Assembly (NCBI GenBank): GCA_910589035.1
Contig: CAJUSI010000062.1
Coordinates: 1-24,058, forward strand
Direction: 5' to 3'
Length of the DNA: 24,058 nucleotides
Origin: an uncultured Acetatifactor sp.
GTDB taxonomy: Bacteria; Bacillota; Clostridia; Lachnospirales; Lachnospiraceae
The translations under genes and the position numbers were made by a program. The notes under the pieces are model-generated. The model was not told where the DNA came from. It saw nothing but the letters and a program-made list of their open reading frames with translations, and ran no database searches. Of the stretch, positions 7,103 through 15,282 are shown one piece after another. The first letter of the stretch is position 1, and each line of letters begins with the position of its first letter.

Positions 7103-8920
7103 ATGCACTATTTTTGTAATCCGGTGAATCTGGAATACCAATATCAATTATTCCGGGTACGGGACAGAGAAGGGAATCTGTGCAGGATTCACAGGGAGGC
7201 GGCCGATCCGTCCATGATTCTTTTTAAAGGGAGCTATTATCTGTTTCCCTCCATGTCTGCCGGTTTTTATACCAGCGAGGATCTTGTCAGCTGGGAACGG
7301 CATGATTTCCTGGGTGATATACCCATATATGATTATGCGCCGGATGTGAGAATGATCGGGGAGTACCTGTATGTCTGCGCTTCCGCCACAGGAGACTGTT
7401 CTTTCTACAGGACGAAAGATCCCCTGACAGAGCCATTTGAGGAAATCAGGGGAGAAATTCCGTTTTGGGATCCGAATCTGTTTCAGGATGATGACGGACG
7501 GATTTATCTGTACTGGGGCAGCTCCAACGCGGAGCCAATCTATGGCGTGGAGCTGGAGCCGGACACCATGCGTCCCGTTGGGGATAAGCTCGGACTGATA
7601 GAGGCCCGGGAAGAGGAATTGGGTTATGAGCGGATTGGAGAGGATCATGTGCCGCCCAGGACGGAAGAGGAAATTCAGGCATCTATTCAGGCAGTGATCC
7701 GGGAACATATGGACGAGGGGAAGAATCCGGAAAACTATGGGGATCCTGAGGAAATGATGAAAAAGCTGCGCAGATGGTTTGGAAACAGCCCTTATCTGGA
7801 AGGCCCCTGGATGACAAAGTATCAGGGAAAATATTATCTGCAGTATGCGGTTACCGGAACGGAATATAACGTATATTCGGATGGCGTATATGTGGCGGAT
7901 TCTCCGTTGGGGCCGTTTACCGCGGCGAAAAACAATCCTTTTTCCTATAAGCCGGGAGGTTTTATAACCGGGGCGGGACATGGCTCCACCTTTGAAGACG
8001 GGCAGGGTAATTTCTGGCATATCTCCACCATGCGGATTTCGAAAAACCACAGCTTTGAACGGAGGCTGGGGTTATGGAAAGCGGGTTTTGACGAAGAGGG
8101 AGAACTGGTATGTGATCAGAGATACGGAGACTGGCCTGTCAGGACGGATGCCAGGCTTTGGGAGAAGCCGGACTGGATGCTGCTTTCCTTTAGAAAACCG
8201 GTAAAGGTGTCATCAGGATCAGGCGGGGAATGCGTGGCGGATGAAGATATTCGCACCTGGTGGCAGGCGGAGCATGGAGGAAAAGAAGAATGGGTGGAAG
8301 TTGATCTGGAAGAAGAAATGGATGTTCACGGGGTGCAGATTAACTTCGCGGATAACTGGACAGTGGAGGCGGAGCCGGATATGGAATTTTTTGCATCCTG
8401 GGAGGACCGCCGTCATCTTGACAGCAGAAAGAGGGAAACAAGATGGATTCTGGAAGGGTCAGGAGATGGAGTCGAATATGAGATCCTGGAGGATAAATCG
8501 GAAGTGCGGATAGATTTCTCCCATGATTTTATAGTATGGGAAGGCGGGAAAAAACTCCGTTTTCTGCGTTTGCGTGCCATGGAGCTTCCTTACGGGCAGA
8601 AGCCCTGTGTCAGCGCAATCAGAGTATTTGGGTTGGGAAACGGCGCAAAACCGGATCAGGTCAGAGCGTTTTCCTGCTCCCTGGAGGGGAAAGAACCGCT
8701 GACGGCGCTGGATATGCAGCTTGCATGGGAGGATAACGGCGCGGTGGGATACAATATTCTCTGGGGCTATGATCCGGATAAGCTGTATCACAGTTATATG
8801 GTCTACGGCAGGGCCGGGCAGAAGATTGGCGCGTTGGTGCAGAAAAGCCCGGTGTATGTGCGGATTGATGCCTTTAATGAGAATGGAATTACTGAGGGCA
8901 TTGTCCGGAGGGTTCGGTAG
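7103..8920 (+). CDS. GH43-family hydrolase with discoidin-like and Fn3-like C-terminal domains
   Basis: This is a 605-residue enzyme. Residues 25-350 form a five-bladed beta-propeller of family 43, whose members remove arabinose, xylose or galactose from branched glycans by inversion. The three expected acidic residues are visible: Asp35 (AADPSMI, base), Asp123 (FWDPNLF, pKa modulator) and Glu233 (LEGPWM, acid). Residues about 365-512 resemble a discoidin/F5-8C sugar-binding domain (TWWQAEHGG, EWVEVDL). Residues 516-605 resemble a fibronectin type III module. No signal peptide is present. AAGGAGGAGG at 7089-7098 overlaps the end of the preceding stop codon, so the two genes are very likely translated from one message. 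The leaving sugar cannot be told from the sequence. Confidence 0.85.
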   Translation: MHYFCNPVNLEYQYQLFRVRDREGNLCRIHREAADPSMILFKGSYYLFPSMSAGFYTSEDLVSWERHDFLGDIPIYDYAPDVRMIGEYLYVCASATGDCSFYRTKDPLTEPFEEIRGEIPFWDPNLFQDDDGRIYLYWGSSNAEPIYGVELEPDTMRPVGDKLGLIEAREEELGYERIGEDHVPPRTEEEIQASIQAVIREHMDEGKNPENYGDPEEMMKKLRRWFGNSPYLEGPWMTKYQGKYYLQYAVTGTEYNVYSDGVYVADSPLGPFTAAKNNPFSYKPGGFITGAGHGSTFEDGQGNFWHISTMRISKNHSFERRLGLWKAGFDEEGELVCDQRYGDWPVRTDARLWEKPDWMLLSFRKPVKVSSGSGGECVADEDIRTWWQAEHGGKEEWVEVDLEEEMDVHGVQINFADNWTVEAEPDMEFFASWEDRRHLDSRKRETRWILEGSGDGVEYEILEDKSEVRIDFSHDFIVWEGGKKLRFLRLRAMELPYGQKPCVSAIRVFGLGNGAKPDQVRAFSCSLEGKEPLTALDMQLAWEDNGAVGYNILWGYDPDKLYHSYMVYGRAGQKIGALVQKSPVYVRIDAFNENGITEGIVRRVR

Positions 8921-8972
8921 AGGGCACAAGGGAAAACGATAACAAAGATGAGAGAAAGGATAGAAGAACGAA

Positions 8973-11267
8973 ATGAAAGATTTAGACGAATTGATTCAAA
9001 ATCTTACTTTGGAAGAGAAAGCCGGTCTGTGCCAGGGAGCGTCTTTCTGGTTTACGAAAGAAATGGAAAAATACGAAATTCCCGGCATTATGATGACGGA
9101 CGGACCCCATGGCCTGCGCAAGCAGACGGAGGAAACGGATCATCTGGGGGTCAATAAAAGTATACCTGCGACCTGCTTTCCTTCCGCGGCGGCAATCGCC
9201 AACAGCTGGGATCAGGAGCTGGTTCGGGAAATCGGAGAAGCGCTGGGGGAAGAATGCCTCCAGGAGGAGGTATCCGTACTGCTGGGGCCCGGAGCCAATA
9301 TCAAAAGAAGTCCCCTTTGCGGAAGGAATTTTGAGTATTTTTCGGAGGATCCGTATCTTTCCTCCCAGATGGCGAAAAGCCACATCATTGGCGTACAGAG
9401 CAAGGGGGTCGGCACCAGTCTCAAACATTTTGCCATGAACAATCAGGAGACCCGGCGGATGACGGTAAATGTGTCCGCAGATGAAAGAACCATGCGGGAG
9501 ATTTATCTGGCAAGCTTCGAGGCGGCGGTAAAGGAAGCGAAGCCCTGGACGATTATGGGAGCCTACAATAAGGTAAACGGAGAATACTGCTGTGAGAGTC
9601 ACCATCTTCTGCGGGAAATTTTAAGAGAGGAATGGGGATATGAGGGAGTGGTGGTGTCTGACTGGGGGGCCGCGAATGACCAGCCGGGAGGAATAGAAGA
9701 AGGATTTGACTTAAGGATGCCGTATGCGGGAGAAGCATATACGGAGGAACTGATTAAGGCCGTGGAGGAAGGAAAGCTTTCCGAAGAACGGCTGGACGAG
9801 ACGGTAAAGCGGATTCTCACAATGGCAAAAAAAGGACAGGAAAATAAAAGGCCGGGATCTGTTTATGACGCAAGGGCGCACCATGAGCTGGCTGTCCGGG
9901 CTGCCGCCGCGAGTGCGGTGCTTCTGAAAAATGAGTGCGGCGTTCTGCCTTTGGATAAGAAAGAAAAAATCGCCGTGATTGGAGGATTTGCAAAGAATGT
10001 CCGCTACCAGGGCGGAGGCAGCAGTCATGTCATTCCCACTTTTCACAGAGAGCTGACGGAGGTTCTGACACAGGATTATCCGGAGATTGCGTTCTCCTTT
10101 GCCAGGGGTTATCGGCTGAAGAAGGATGAGGTGGATGAGGATTTTGTGGCGGAGGCTTTGGAAAAAGTACGATCTGCGGATAAAGCGGTGGTGCTGATCG
10201 GACTTCCGGACGGCTGGGAGAGTGAGGGCTTTGACCGAAAGCATCTGCGAATCCCGTCCAATCAGATAGATTTGCTGGGGCGGCTGAAAGCCACAGGGAA
10301 ACCTGTGATTGCCCTGCTGTTTGCAGGGGCGCCGGTGGAAATGCCCTGGATTGATACGGTTGACGCGCTGTATGCCATGTATACAGGCGGTCAGGGGGTG
10401 GCGGAAGCCATGGTGCAGCTGCTTTACGGAATCAGCAGCCCCTGCGGAAAGCTGGCGGAAACCTATCCCATGGAGCTGGCTCATACCCCTTGCAGTCTGA
10501 CTTTTCCCCAGAAAGAAAATGCAGTATACGAAGAGGGGATTTTTGTGGGTTATCGTTATTACGACAGGAAAGCGTTTCCGGTACGTTTCCCCTTTGGGCA
10601 TGGACTGTCCTATACGCAGTGGGAGTATTCGGATTTGAAGATTGACCGGAAGCAGATGTTGGATGCGGAAGAGGCCGTTGTGTCGCTGTCTGTCCGCAAT
10701 GTGGGAGACAGGGAGGGCAAAGAAGTGGTGCAGCTGTATATCCGGGATGTGGAGAGCAGTGTACCCAGACCGGAAAAAGAGTTAAAAGGATTTGTCAAAG
10801 TGTCCTGTAAGCCCGGGGAGAAAAAGACGGTGCAGTTTCGGCTGAATAAGAGGAGCTTTGCTTTCTGGCATCAGGAAATGGGAGACTGGTATGCGGAGAG
10901 CGGGGAATATGAAATTCTGGCAGGCGCGTCCAGCAGGGATATTCGATTAAAGGAAAGAATTCAGGTGGAAAGCACAGCCAAATGGAAAAAGCATTACGAT
11001 GCTTTTATAACCATGGGAGAACTGATGGAACTGCCTGAAGCGCAGCCCATTATAGGGGCCATGATGTCTTCTTATCAGATGCCGCAGAGCATGTCCGAGG
11101 AAGAAAAGCAGCGGCTCCTGGAGGATGAGGATTCTACGGAGGAGATAGCCATGGATTATGCCGCCATGGGCATGGATATGCCGCTGATCAAGGTGGCCGC
11201 CATGTCGGGCGGAGCTTTTGGGGCAGAGCAGATTGCCGGTATTCTTGAGACCATCAATAAAGCCTGA
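8973..11267 (+). CDS. GH3 family beta-glycosidase, canonical domain order
   Basis: This 764-residue protein has the standard GH3 order. The TIM-barrel domain spans 1-290 (MMTDGPHGLR; KHFAMNNQETRR; nucleophile Asp230 in VVSDWGA). The alpha/beta sandwich spans about 310-555, with candidate acid/base Glu418 in ESEGFDR. An Fn3-like domain spans about 590-665 (KEVVQLYI). A further 95-residue helical, methionine-rich tail follows. Such enzymes release single beta-linked sugars, often glucose or xylose, from the non-reducing end by retention. There is no signal peptide, so it is cytoplasmic. It begins 52 bases after the GH43 stop with AAAGGA about 14 bases upstream of ATG, a rather weak site. Confidence 0.92.
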   Translation: MKDLDELIQNLTLEEKAGLCQGASFWFTKEMEKYEIPGIMMTDGPHGLRKQTEETDHLGVNKSIPATCFPSAAAIANSWDQELVREIGEALGEECLQEEVSVLLGPGANIKRSPLCGRNFEYFSEDPYLSSQMAKSHIIGVQSKGVGTSLKHFAMNNQETRRMTVNVSADERTMREIYLASFEAAVKEAKPWTIMGAYNKVNGEYCCESHHLLREILREEWGYEGVVVSDWGAANDQPGGIEEGFDLRMPYAGEAYTEELIKAVEEGKLSEERLDETVKRILTMAKKGQENKRPGSVYDARAHHELAVRAAAASAVLLKNECGVLPLDKKEKIAVIGGFAKNVRYQGGGSSHVIPTFHRELTEVLTQDYPEIAFSFARGYRLKKDEVDEDFVAEALEKVRSADKAVVLIGLPDGWESEGFDRKHLRIPSNQIDLLGRLKATGKPVIALLFAGAPVEMPWIDTVDALYAMYTGGQGVAEAMVQLLYGISSPCGKLAETYPMELAHTPCSLTFPQKENAVYEEGIFVGYRYYDRKAFPVRFPFGHGLSYTQWEYSDLKIDRKQMLDAEEAVVSLSVRNVGDREGKEVVQLYIRDVESSVPRPEKELKGFVKVSCKPGEKKTVQFRLNKRSFAFWHQEMGDWYAESGEYEILAGASSRDIRLKERIQVESTAKWKKHYDAFITMGELMELPEAQPIIGAMMSSYQMPQSMSEEEKQRLLEDEDSTEEIAMDYAAMGMDMPLIKVAAMSGGAFGAEQIAGILETINKA

Positions 11268-11273
11268 CTTTGT

Positions 11274-11312
11274 GCTTCTGACGGGTTCGAGCCCTTGCAT
11301 TCCAATGGGGAT
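11274..11312 (-). repeat. Possible dispersed intergenic element after the GH3 gene
   Basis: The gap between the GH3 stop and the GH2 start contains GGGTTCGAGCCC (11283-11294), a near-palindrome. Read on the minus strand it gives the peptide string MQGLEPVRS, a type of string I associate with spurious short ORFs from repeated intergenic elements in Firmicutes. It also looks like a tRNA T-arm, but no cloverleaf surrounds it. Only a genome search can show whether it is repeated. Confidence 0.25.
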
Positions 11313-11391
11313 GGAGAGACTGTAGGAATAAGAAAGCGAATTGAGAATTAAAAAAGCTTCTGTCTGGAAGCGGAATGAGGAGGATATATTT

Positions 11392-13929
11392 GTGAAGCAG
11401 ATTATGTGGAACCAGAATTGGACTGTGGCTGCGGGAGTGACGGATCCTTTTGCGGTGATTTTTGGCGGAGGGGCAGAGGGAAAGCCGGTCATACTGCCCC
11501 AGGATGCCATGATTCTGGAGAAGCGGAGTCCGGACTGCGGAAGCGGAACCCAGAGCGGATTCTACCCGGCGAAATCCTACACATATCAAAAGGAATTCTT
11601 TGCGCCTCCGGAGTGGAAAGAGAGCTGGAATGTTCTGGAATTTGAAGGGGTGATGAGCAAAGCATTTGTCTACCTGAACGGAGAACTGGTACATAAGAAT
11701 AAGAACGGCTATTCCCAGTTCTTTGTGGATTTGAACCGGTATCTGCGCTATGGGGAACAGAATACGCTGAAAGTGGTTGCCGTAAACCAGGAGCATGGCT
11801 CCAGGTGGTATCCGGGAAGCGGTATTTACCGCAGCGTCAATCTCCACCAGGGCGGAATGATTCATGTTCCGCCGGAGGGAATCCGGATCGCCACGGAAGA
11901 AATCAGGGAGAACTATGCGGTGGTTTCCGTGGAGACGGCGCTTCAAAATACCGGGATCCATGCAGGCAAGGTTACAGTGTGCTGCAGGGTCGTGGATGAA
12001 CAGGGGAACCAGGCGGCCGGAGGCGAGAATACCGTTTCCCTGCTGGCGGCGGAGGAGACGGTTTCCAGAATGAAGCTGACTGTGGATGCCCCCAGCCTGT
12101 GGAGTCCGGAGCATCCTGCATTATACAGGCTTATATTGGAAATCCGGGAGGGAGAGAAACTTTGGGATCAGGCGGCGGAGAGCTTTGGCATCCGTATGAT
12201 CAGTGCGGATGCCAGAGAAGGACTGCGGATTAACGGAGAAGAAGTAAAATTGCGCGGCGCCTGCATTCATCATGACAATGGCATACTTGGCGCTACGACT
12301 TTGAAGCAGGCGGAGGAATTCCGCTTGAGGAAGCTGAAAGAAGCGGGATTTAACAGCATCCGCAGCGCCCATCATCCGGCGGGCAAGACGATGTTGTCCA
12401 TTTGTGACAGGCTGGGTCTGCTGGTTATGGACGAATTGACGGATATGTGGGACCAGCCGAAGAACAGCGGAGATTATGCCCTGGAGTTCGGCGAAGAGTG
12501 GGAGCAGGACCTGGAAAAGATGGTAGCAAAGGACTATAACCATCCTTCCGTAATTCTTTACAGTCTGGGAAACGAAATCCCGGAAATCGGGAGACGCAGC
12601 GGCGGAAGGAGAAACCGCCAGCTGGCCAATTATCTGCGCAGCCTGGATTCCACCAGACTGGTCACAGGCGCTTTCAGCGGGTTTCTGGCTGTGGTAGACC
12701 GGCTGGGAGACTGGCAGGAGAGTTCAGGCGACGGCGCAGAGGGGAATGGTGGAACGGCATATAAAGCGCAGGTACAGCCGGAAAACGTAGCTGAGCCAGG
12801 GCCGGACAGCAGCCGGGAATCCGGCGGCAGCGAGGGAATGAACGCTGTCATGGGAAGCACGGAGCAGGAAATGCTGGATGCGTTTTCCGTCAGCCCCATG
12901 CTGTCTCAGTGCCTGGAGGAGGCTTCCTGCGAACTGGATGTAGTAGGCTATAATTATCTGACCGCACGGCATGCATATGAACATACCTTACATCCTGACC
13001 GTGTGGTGGTGGGCAGCGAGACTTATCCGCCGGAAATTGCAAGGCTGTGGAAGATTGTAAAGGACAATCCCCATGTGATCGGCGACTTTACCTGGACGGG
13101 CTATGACTATCTGGGGGAGGCGGGAATCGCAATCTTTCACTACAATACGGAGCGCCGGGAGCAGGGGTGGTATCCGGATCGGCTGGCATACTGCGGGGAC
13201 ATCAACATCAATGGCTATCGAAGGCCGGTGAGCTACTTGCGGGAGATTGTGTATGGGCTGCGCCGGGAGCCATGGATTGCCGTGGAGCGCCCGGAGCGCT
13301 ATGGCATGCCCTGCAATACGAATTCCTGGATGTACCGGGACGCAATAGACAGCTGGACCTTTACAGGCATGGAGGGAAAGCCGGCTAAAATTCATATTCT
13401 CTCCGCTTCACAGGAGGTGGAACTGTTTTTAAACGGCCGCTCGCTGGGAAGAAAACCTGCCGGTGAAGAAGCCGGATATGATGTGCTCTTTGAAACGGCT
13501 TATGAGCCGGGTGAGCTGGTTGCCGCAGGATACTCGGAAGGGCGGGAAGACGGAAGATTCCGCTTGATTACCGCAGGAGAGCCCGCTGCCTTTGCCGTGT
13601 CCGTCAGCTGTGATTCTCTGACCGCAGACGGGCAGTCAGTGGCGTTTATTACGGTGGATCTGGTGGATGAGAAAGGAACTGCCAACCGCTGGGAGGCCAG
13701 AGAAGTCCGGGTTTCGGTGGAGGGTGCGGGAACCTTAGCCGGATTCGGGTCGGCGGCACCCAGCACCGAGGGAAGCTATGACGACAATATCTGGCGTACC
13801 TACGACGGCCGCGTGATGGCCGCCGTACGAAGCGGACAGGTTCCGGGCACGGTATCCGTAAAGATAAGCGCCCAGGGCTGCGGCACGGAGTCAATCAGTA
13901 TTCCGGTTCTTGAAGGTGAAATTCAGTAG
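11392..13929 (+). CDS. GH2 family glycoside hydrolase (beta-galactosidase-like)
   Basis: This is an 845-residue protein in the GH2 layout. An N-terminal jelly roll comes first (YLNGELVHKNKNGYSQF, WYPGSGIYRSV). An immunoglobulin-like domain spans about 165-265. The TIM barrel starts near residue 280 (LRGACIHHDNG), with acid/base Glu395 in SLGNEIPEIG and nucleophile Glu543 in VVGSETYPPEI. C-terminal DUF4982-like and Ig-like domains follow. I chose GTG at 11392 because AGGAGG (11378-11383) sits eight bases before it; the further-upstream TTG at 11341 has no such site. About 50 residues of Gly/Ser/Glu-rich sequence (roughly 441-495) interrupt the barrel between the catalytic residues. No signal peptide is seen. 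Its 3' end overlaps the convergent AraC gene by 35 bases. Sugar specificity is uncertain. Confidence 0.9.
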   Translation: MKQIMWNQNWTVAAGVTDPFAVIFGGGAEGKPVILPQDAMILEKRSPDCGSGTQSGFYPAKSYTYQKEFFAPPEWKESWNVLEFEGVMSKAFVYLNGELVHKNKNGYSQFFVDLNRYLRYGEQNTLKVVAVNQEHGSRWYPGSGIYRSVNLHQGGMIHVPPEGIRIATEEIRENYAVVSVETALQNTGIHAGKVTVCCRVVDEQGNQAAGGENTVSLLAAEETVSRMKLTVDAPSLWSPEHPALYRLILEIREGEKLWDQAAESFGIRMISADAREGLRINGEEVKLRGACIHHDNGILGATTLKQAEEFRLRKLKEAGFNSIRSAHHPAGKTMLSICDRLGLLVMDELTDMWDQPKNSGDYALEFGEEWEQDLEKMVAKDYNHPSVILYSLGNEIPEIGRRSGGRRNRQLANYLRSLDSTRLVTGAFSGFLAVVDRLGDWQESSGDGAEGNGGTAYKAQVQPENVAEPGPDSSRESGGSEGMNAVMGSTEQEMLDAFSVSPMLSQCLEEASCELDVVGYNYLTARHAYEHTLHPDRVVVGSETYPPEIARLWKIVKDNPHVIGDFTWTGYDYLGEAGIAIFHYNTERREQGWYPDRLAYCGDININGYRRPVSYLREIVYGLRREPWIAVERPERYGMPCNTNSWMYRDAIDSWTFTGMEGKPAKIHILSASQEVELFLNGRSLGRKPAGEEAGYDVLFETAYEPGELVAAGYSEGREDGRFRLITAGEPAAFAVSVSCDSLTADGQSVAFITVDLVDEKGTANRWEAREVRVSVEGAGTLAGFGSAAPSTEGSYDDNIWRTYDGRVMAAVRSGQVPGTVSVKISAQGCGTESISIPVLEGEIQ

Positions 13930-15115
13930 TGGAATAAGTGTCACGGAATTGTTTCAAGGTCATCCCTGTGATGGCCTTGAACTGTTTTCCGAGATGACTC
14001 TGGGAGGAGAAACCCAGATAGGAACTGATCTCTATGTAGGAATAAGGCGAGTAAATCAGCATGTTTTTTGCCAGCGCGATTTTTTCCCTGATAACGAAAT
14101 CCGTAAAGGAGATGCCTTCGTATTTACGGAACAGCTCCGAGAGGTAATTGGGGCTGATATTGAGTTCTCCGGCCAGCTCCTGCATGGTGATCTTTTCGTG
14201 AAGATGGGAAAAGATATAGTCCTTGCTCTGTTCCAGAATCGGATGCCGTCTGGCAGGGGTGTCCTTTTGCTGGGTGCTCTTAATATCTTTAACCATAGTG
14301 GCAAAGCGTATTTTTGCCCCTTCCACCAGAGGCTTCAGCTCATCCAGTATTTTTAAATTTTCTATTTTCATAATATAAGAATCACACAGAGAAAAGGCCA
14401 GTTCCGGATTGACGCCGCCCCGGATGGCAGCCCGGCTGATCAGCGTGATGACGGAGATACAGATATTTTTATAATTGCGGTCGAATGACGGGGCAAGGGT
14501 ACCCATTTGCTCCGGGGTATCGTCGGAGAAAGTGCTTTTCAAAAGTGCCAGATCCCCCATTTCGATGCTGGAGAGCATACGCAGCTCCTGGCTGTAAAGG
14601 TTATGCTTGACGCCCCTTTCCCGATTGAGAAAGACCAGATCGGAATAGTACTTATGGACTTCCTCGTTGCTCTGGTCGGAGCAGTTTGCATTTATCAACT
14701 GCTGCTCTGTAACGGCCGGTACATGAAAGAGGTTGTGGAGAAGCAGGACGGACCGGATAAATTCATCAAATTCACAGATGCTGATGGGCAGCATGGAAAA
14801 CAGGTCAGGCATTGGGGCGTGCAGGGTGTGGGAGAAAGAGAGATGGGAGTACAGCCTCACGGGCCCCAGCAGCAGGAGCTGTTTTTCCAGACGGACACAG
14901 GCATAAACGAAATCCTGATTTACAGAGGAAAGGGCAGGGAGCTGCCAGTCGGCCTTTTCCAGAAAGAAGTCCATGGATTCCGGCAGGTAGGCTAAAAAGT
15001 CAAATATGTTTTCCTTACACTGGAAGCTGTCCTGGGGAATTCCGTTCTCTGTCAGGAGAACAAGCCTGGTTTGCAGGCGGTCTGCGACATATTGAAAAAG
15101 ATGATAAGTATTCAT
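13895..15115 (-). CDS. AraC-family transcriptional regulator
   Basis: This is a 406-residue protein with a C-terminal AraC/XylS DNA-binding domain in the last 100 residues: a first helix-turn-helix in ITMQELAGELNISPNYLSEL and a second in YIEISSYLGFSSQSHLGKQF, followed by the usual F-K-x-x-x-G-M-T segment. The N-terminal 290 residues are not a recognised sensor domain to me and may bind a sugar or partner. The start at 15115 is preferred over an in-frame ATG at 15145: GAAAGG precedes it at the right distance, and a promoter (-10 at 15150-15155) would begin transcription near 15143. It lies between the hydrolase run and the transporter, divergent from the latter, so it is the probable activator of the locus. 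Confidence 0.9.
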   Translation of the reverse strand: MNTYHLFQYVADRLQTRLVLLTENGIPQDSFQCKENIFDFLAYLPESMDFFLEKADWQLPALSSVNQDFVYACVRLEKQLLLLGPVRLYSHLSFSHTLHAPMPDLFSMLPISICEFDEFIRSVLLLHNLFHVPAVTEQQLINANCSDQSNEEVHKYYSDLVFLNRERGVKHNLYSQELRMLSSIEMGDLALLKSTFSDDTPEQMGTLAPSFDRNYKNICISVITLISRAAIRGGVNPELAFSLCDSYIMKIENLKILDELKPLVEGAKIRFATMVKDIKSTQQKDTPARRHPILEQSKDYIFSHLHEKITMQELAGELNISPNYLSELFRKYEGISFTDFVIREKIALAKNMLIYSPYSYIEISSYLGFSSQSHLGKQFKAITGMTLKQFRDTYSTTEFHLQEPEY

Positions 15116-15149
15116 GTTTTTCCTTTCAGGTGTATTTTCTTTCATGAGA

Positions 15150-15180
15150 ATTATATCACAGATACCATTATTCGTGTCAA
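15150..15180 (-). promoter_or_regulatory. Promoter of the AraC gene
   Basis: On the minus strand TTGACA (15180-15175) and TATAAT (15155-15150) are both perfect consensus boxes, separated by 19 bases. A TGA directly before the -10 gives an extended -10 (TGnTATAAT), which may compensate for the long spacer. The predicted start of transcription is near 15143, giving a short leader of about 28 bases. Confidence 0.65.
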
Positions 15181-15189
15181 AAAAAAGGC

Positions 15190-15213
15190 AATTGTAATAT
15201 ATTTTTTACAATT
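15190..15213. promoter_or_regulatory. Palindromic operator candidate AATTGTAA-N8-TTACAATT
   Basis: A perfect 8-bp inverted repeat pairs 15190-15197 with 15206-15213 across an 8-base A/T spacer, in the divergent region between the AraC gene and the permease gene. It lies just upstream of the AraC -35 box and about 20 bases upstream of a possible permease -10 (TATAGA, 15234-15239), which lacks a good -35. That arrangement suits an activator site. The half-site ATTGTAATA recurs at 21300-21308 before the binding-protein gene. Confidence 0.45.
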
Positions 15214-15282
15214 AGGTAAGATAGAATAGTTCTTATAGAGATTTTAAGAATCAAAAACGGAACAGAGAAGGAGAGAATGCTT

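Noticed and set aside
7148..8050. Minus-strand open frame of 300 codons opposite the GH43 gene
   Set aside because: The plus strand shows all three GH43 catalytic acids; the antisense frame has no recognisable domain.
11280..11300. tRNA gene suggested by the GGGTTCGAGCCC string
   Set aside because: The neighbouring bases are the GH3 coding end on one side and give no acceptor, D or anticodon arms; no cloverleaf can be drawn on either strand.
11341..11391. Upstream TTG start for the GH2 gene
   Set aside because: The GTG at 11392 has AGGAGG eight bases ahead and begins exactly where the GH2 N-terminal domain begins; the extra 17 residues are basic and unlike the family.
15116..15145. Upstream ATG (15145) for the AraC gene
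   Set aside because: No ribosome binding site precedes it, and the consensus promoter boxes place the transcript start at about this position, so it would lack a leader.
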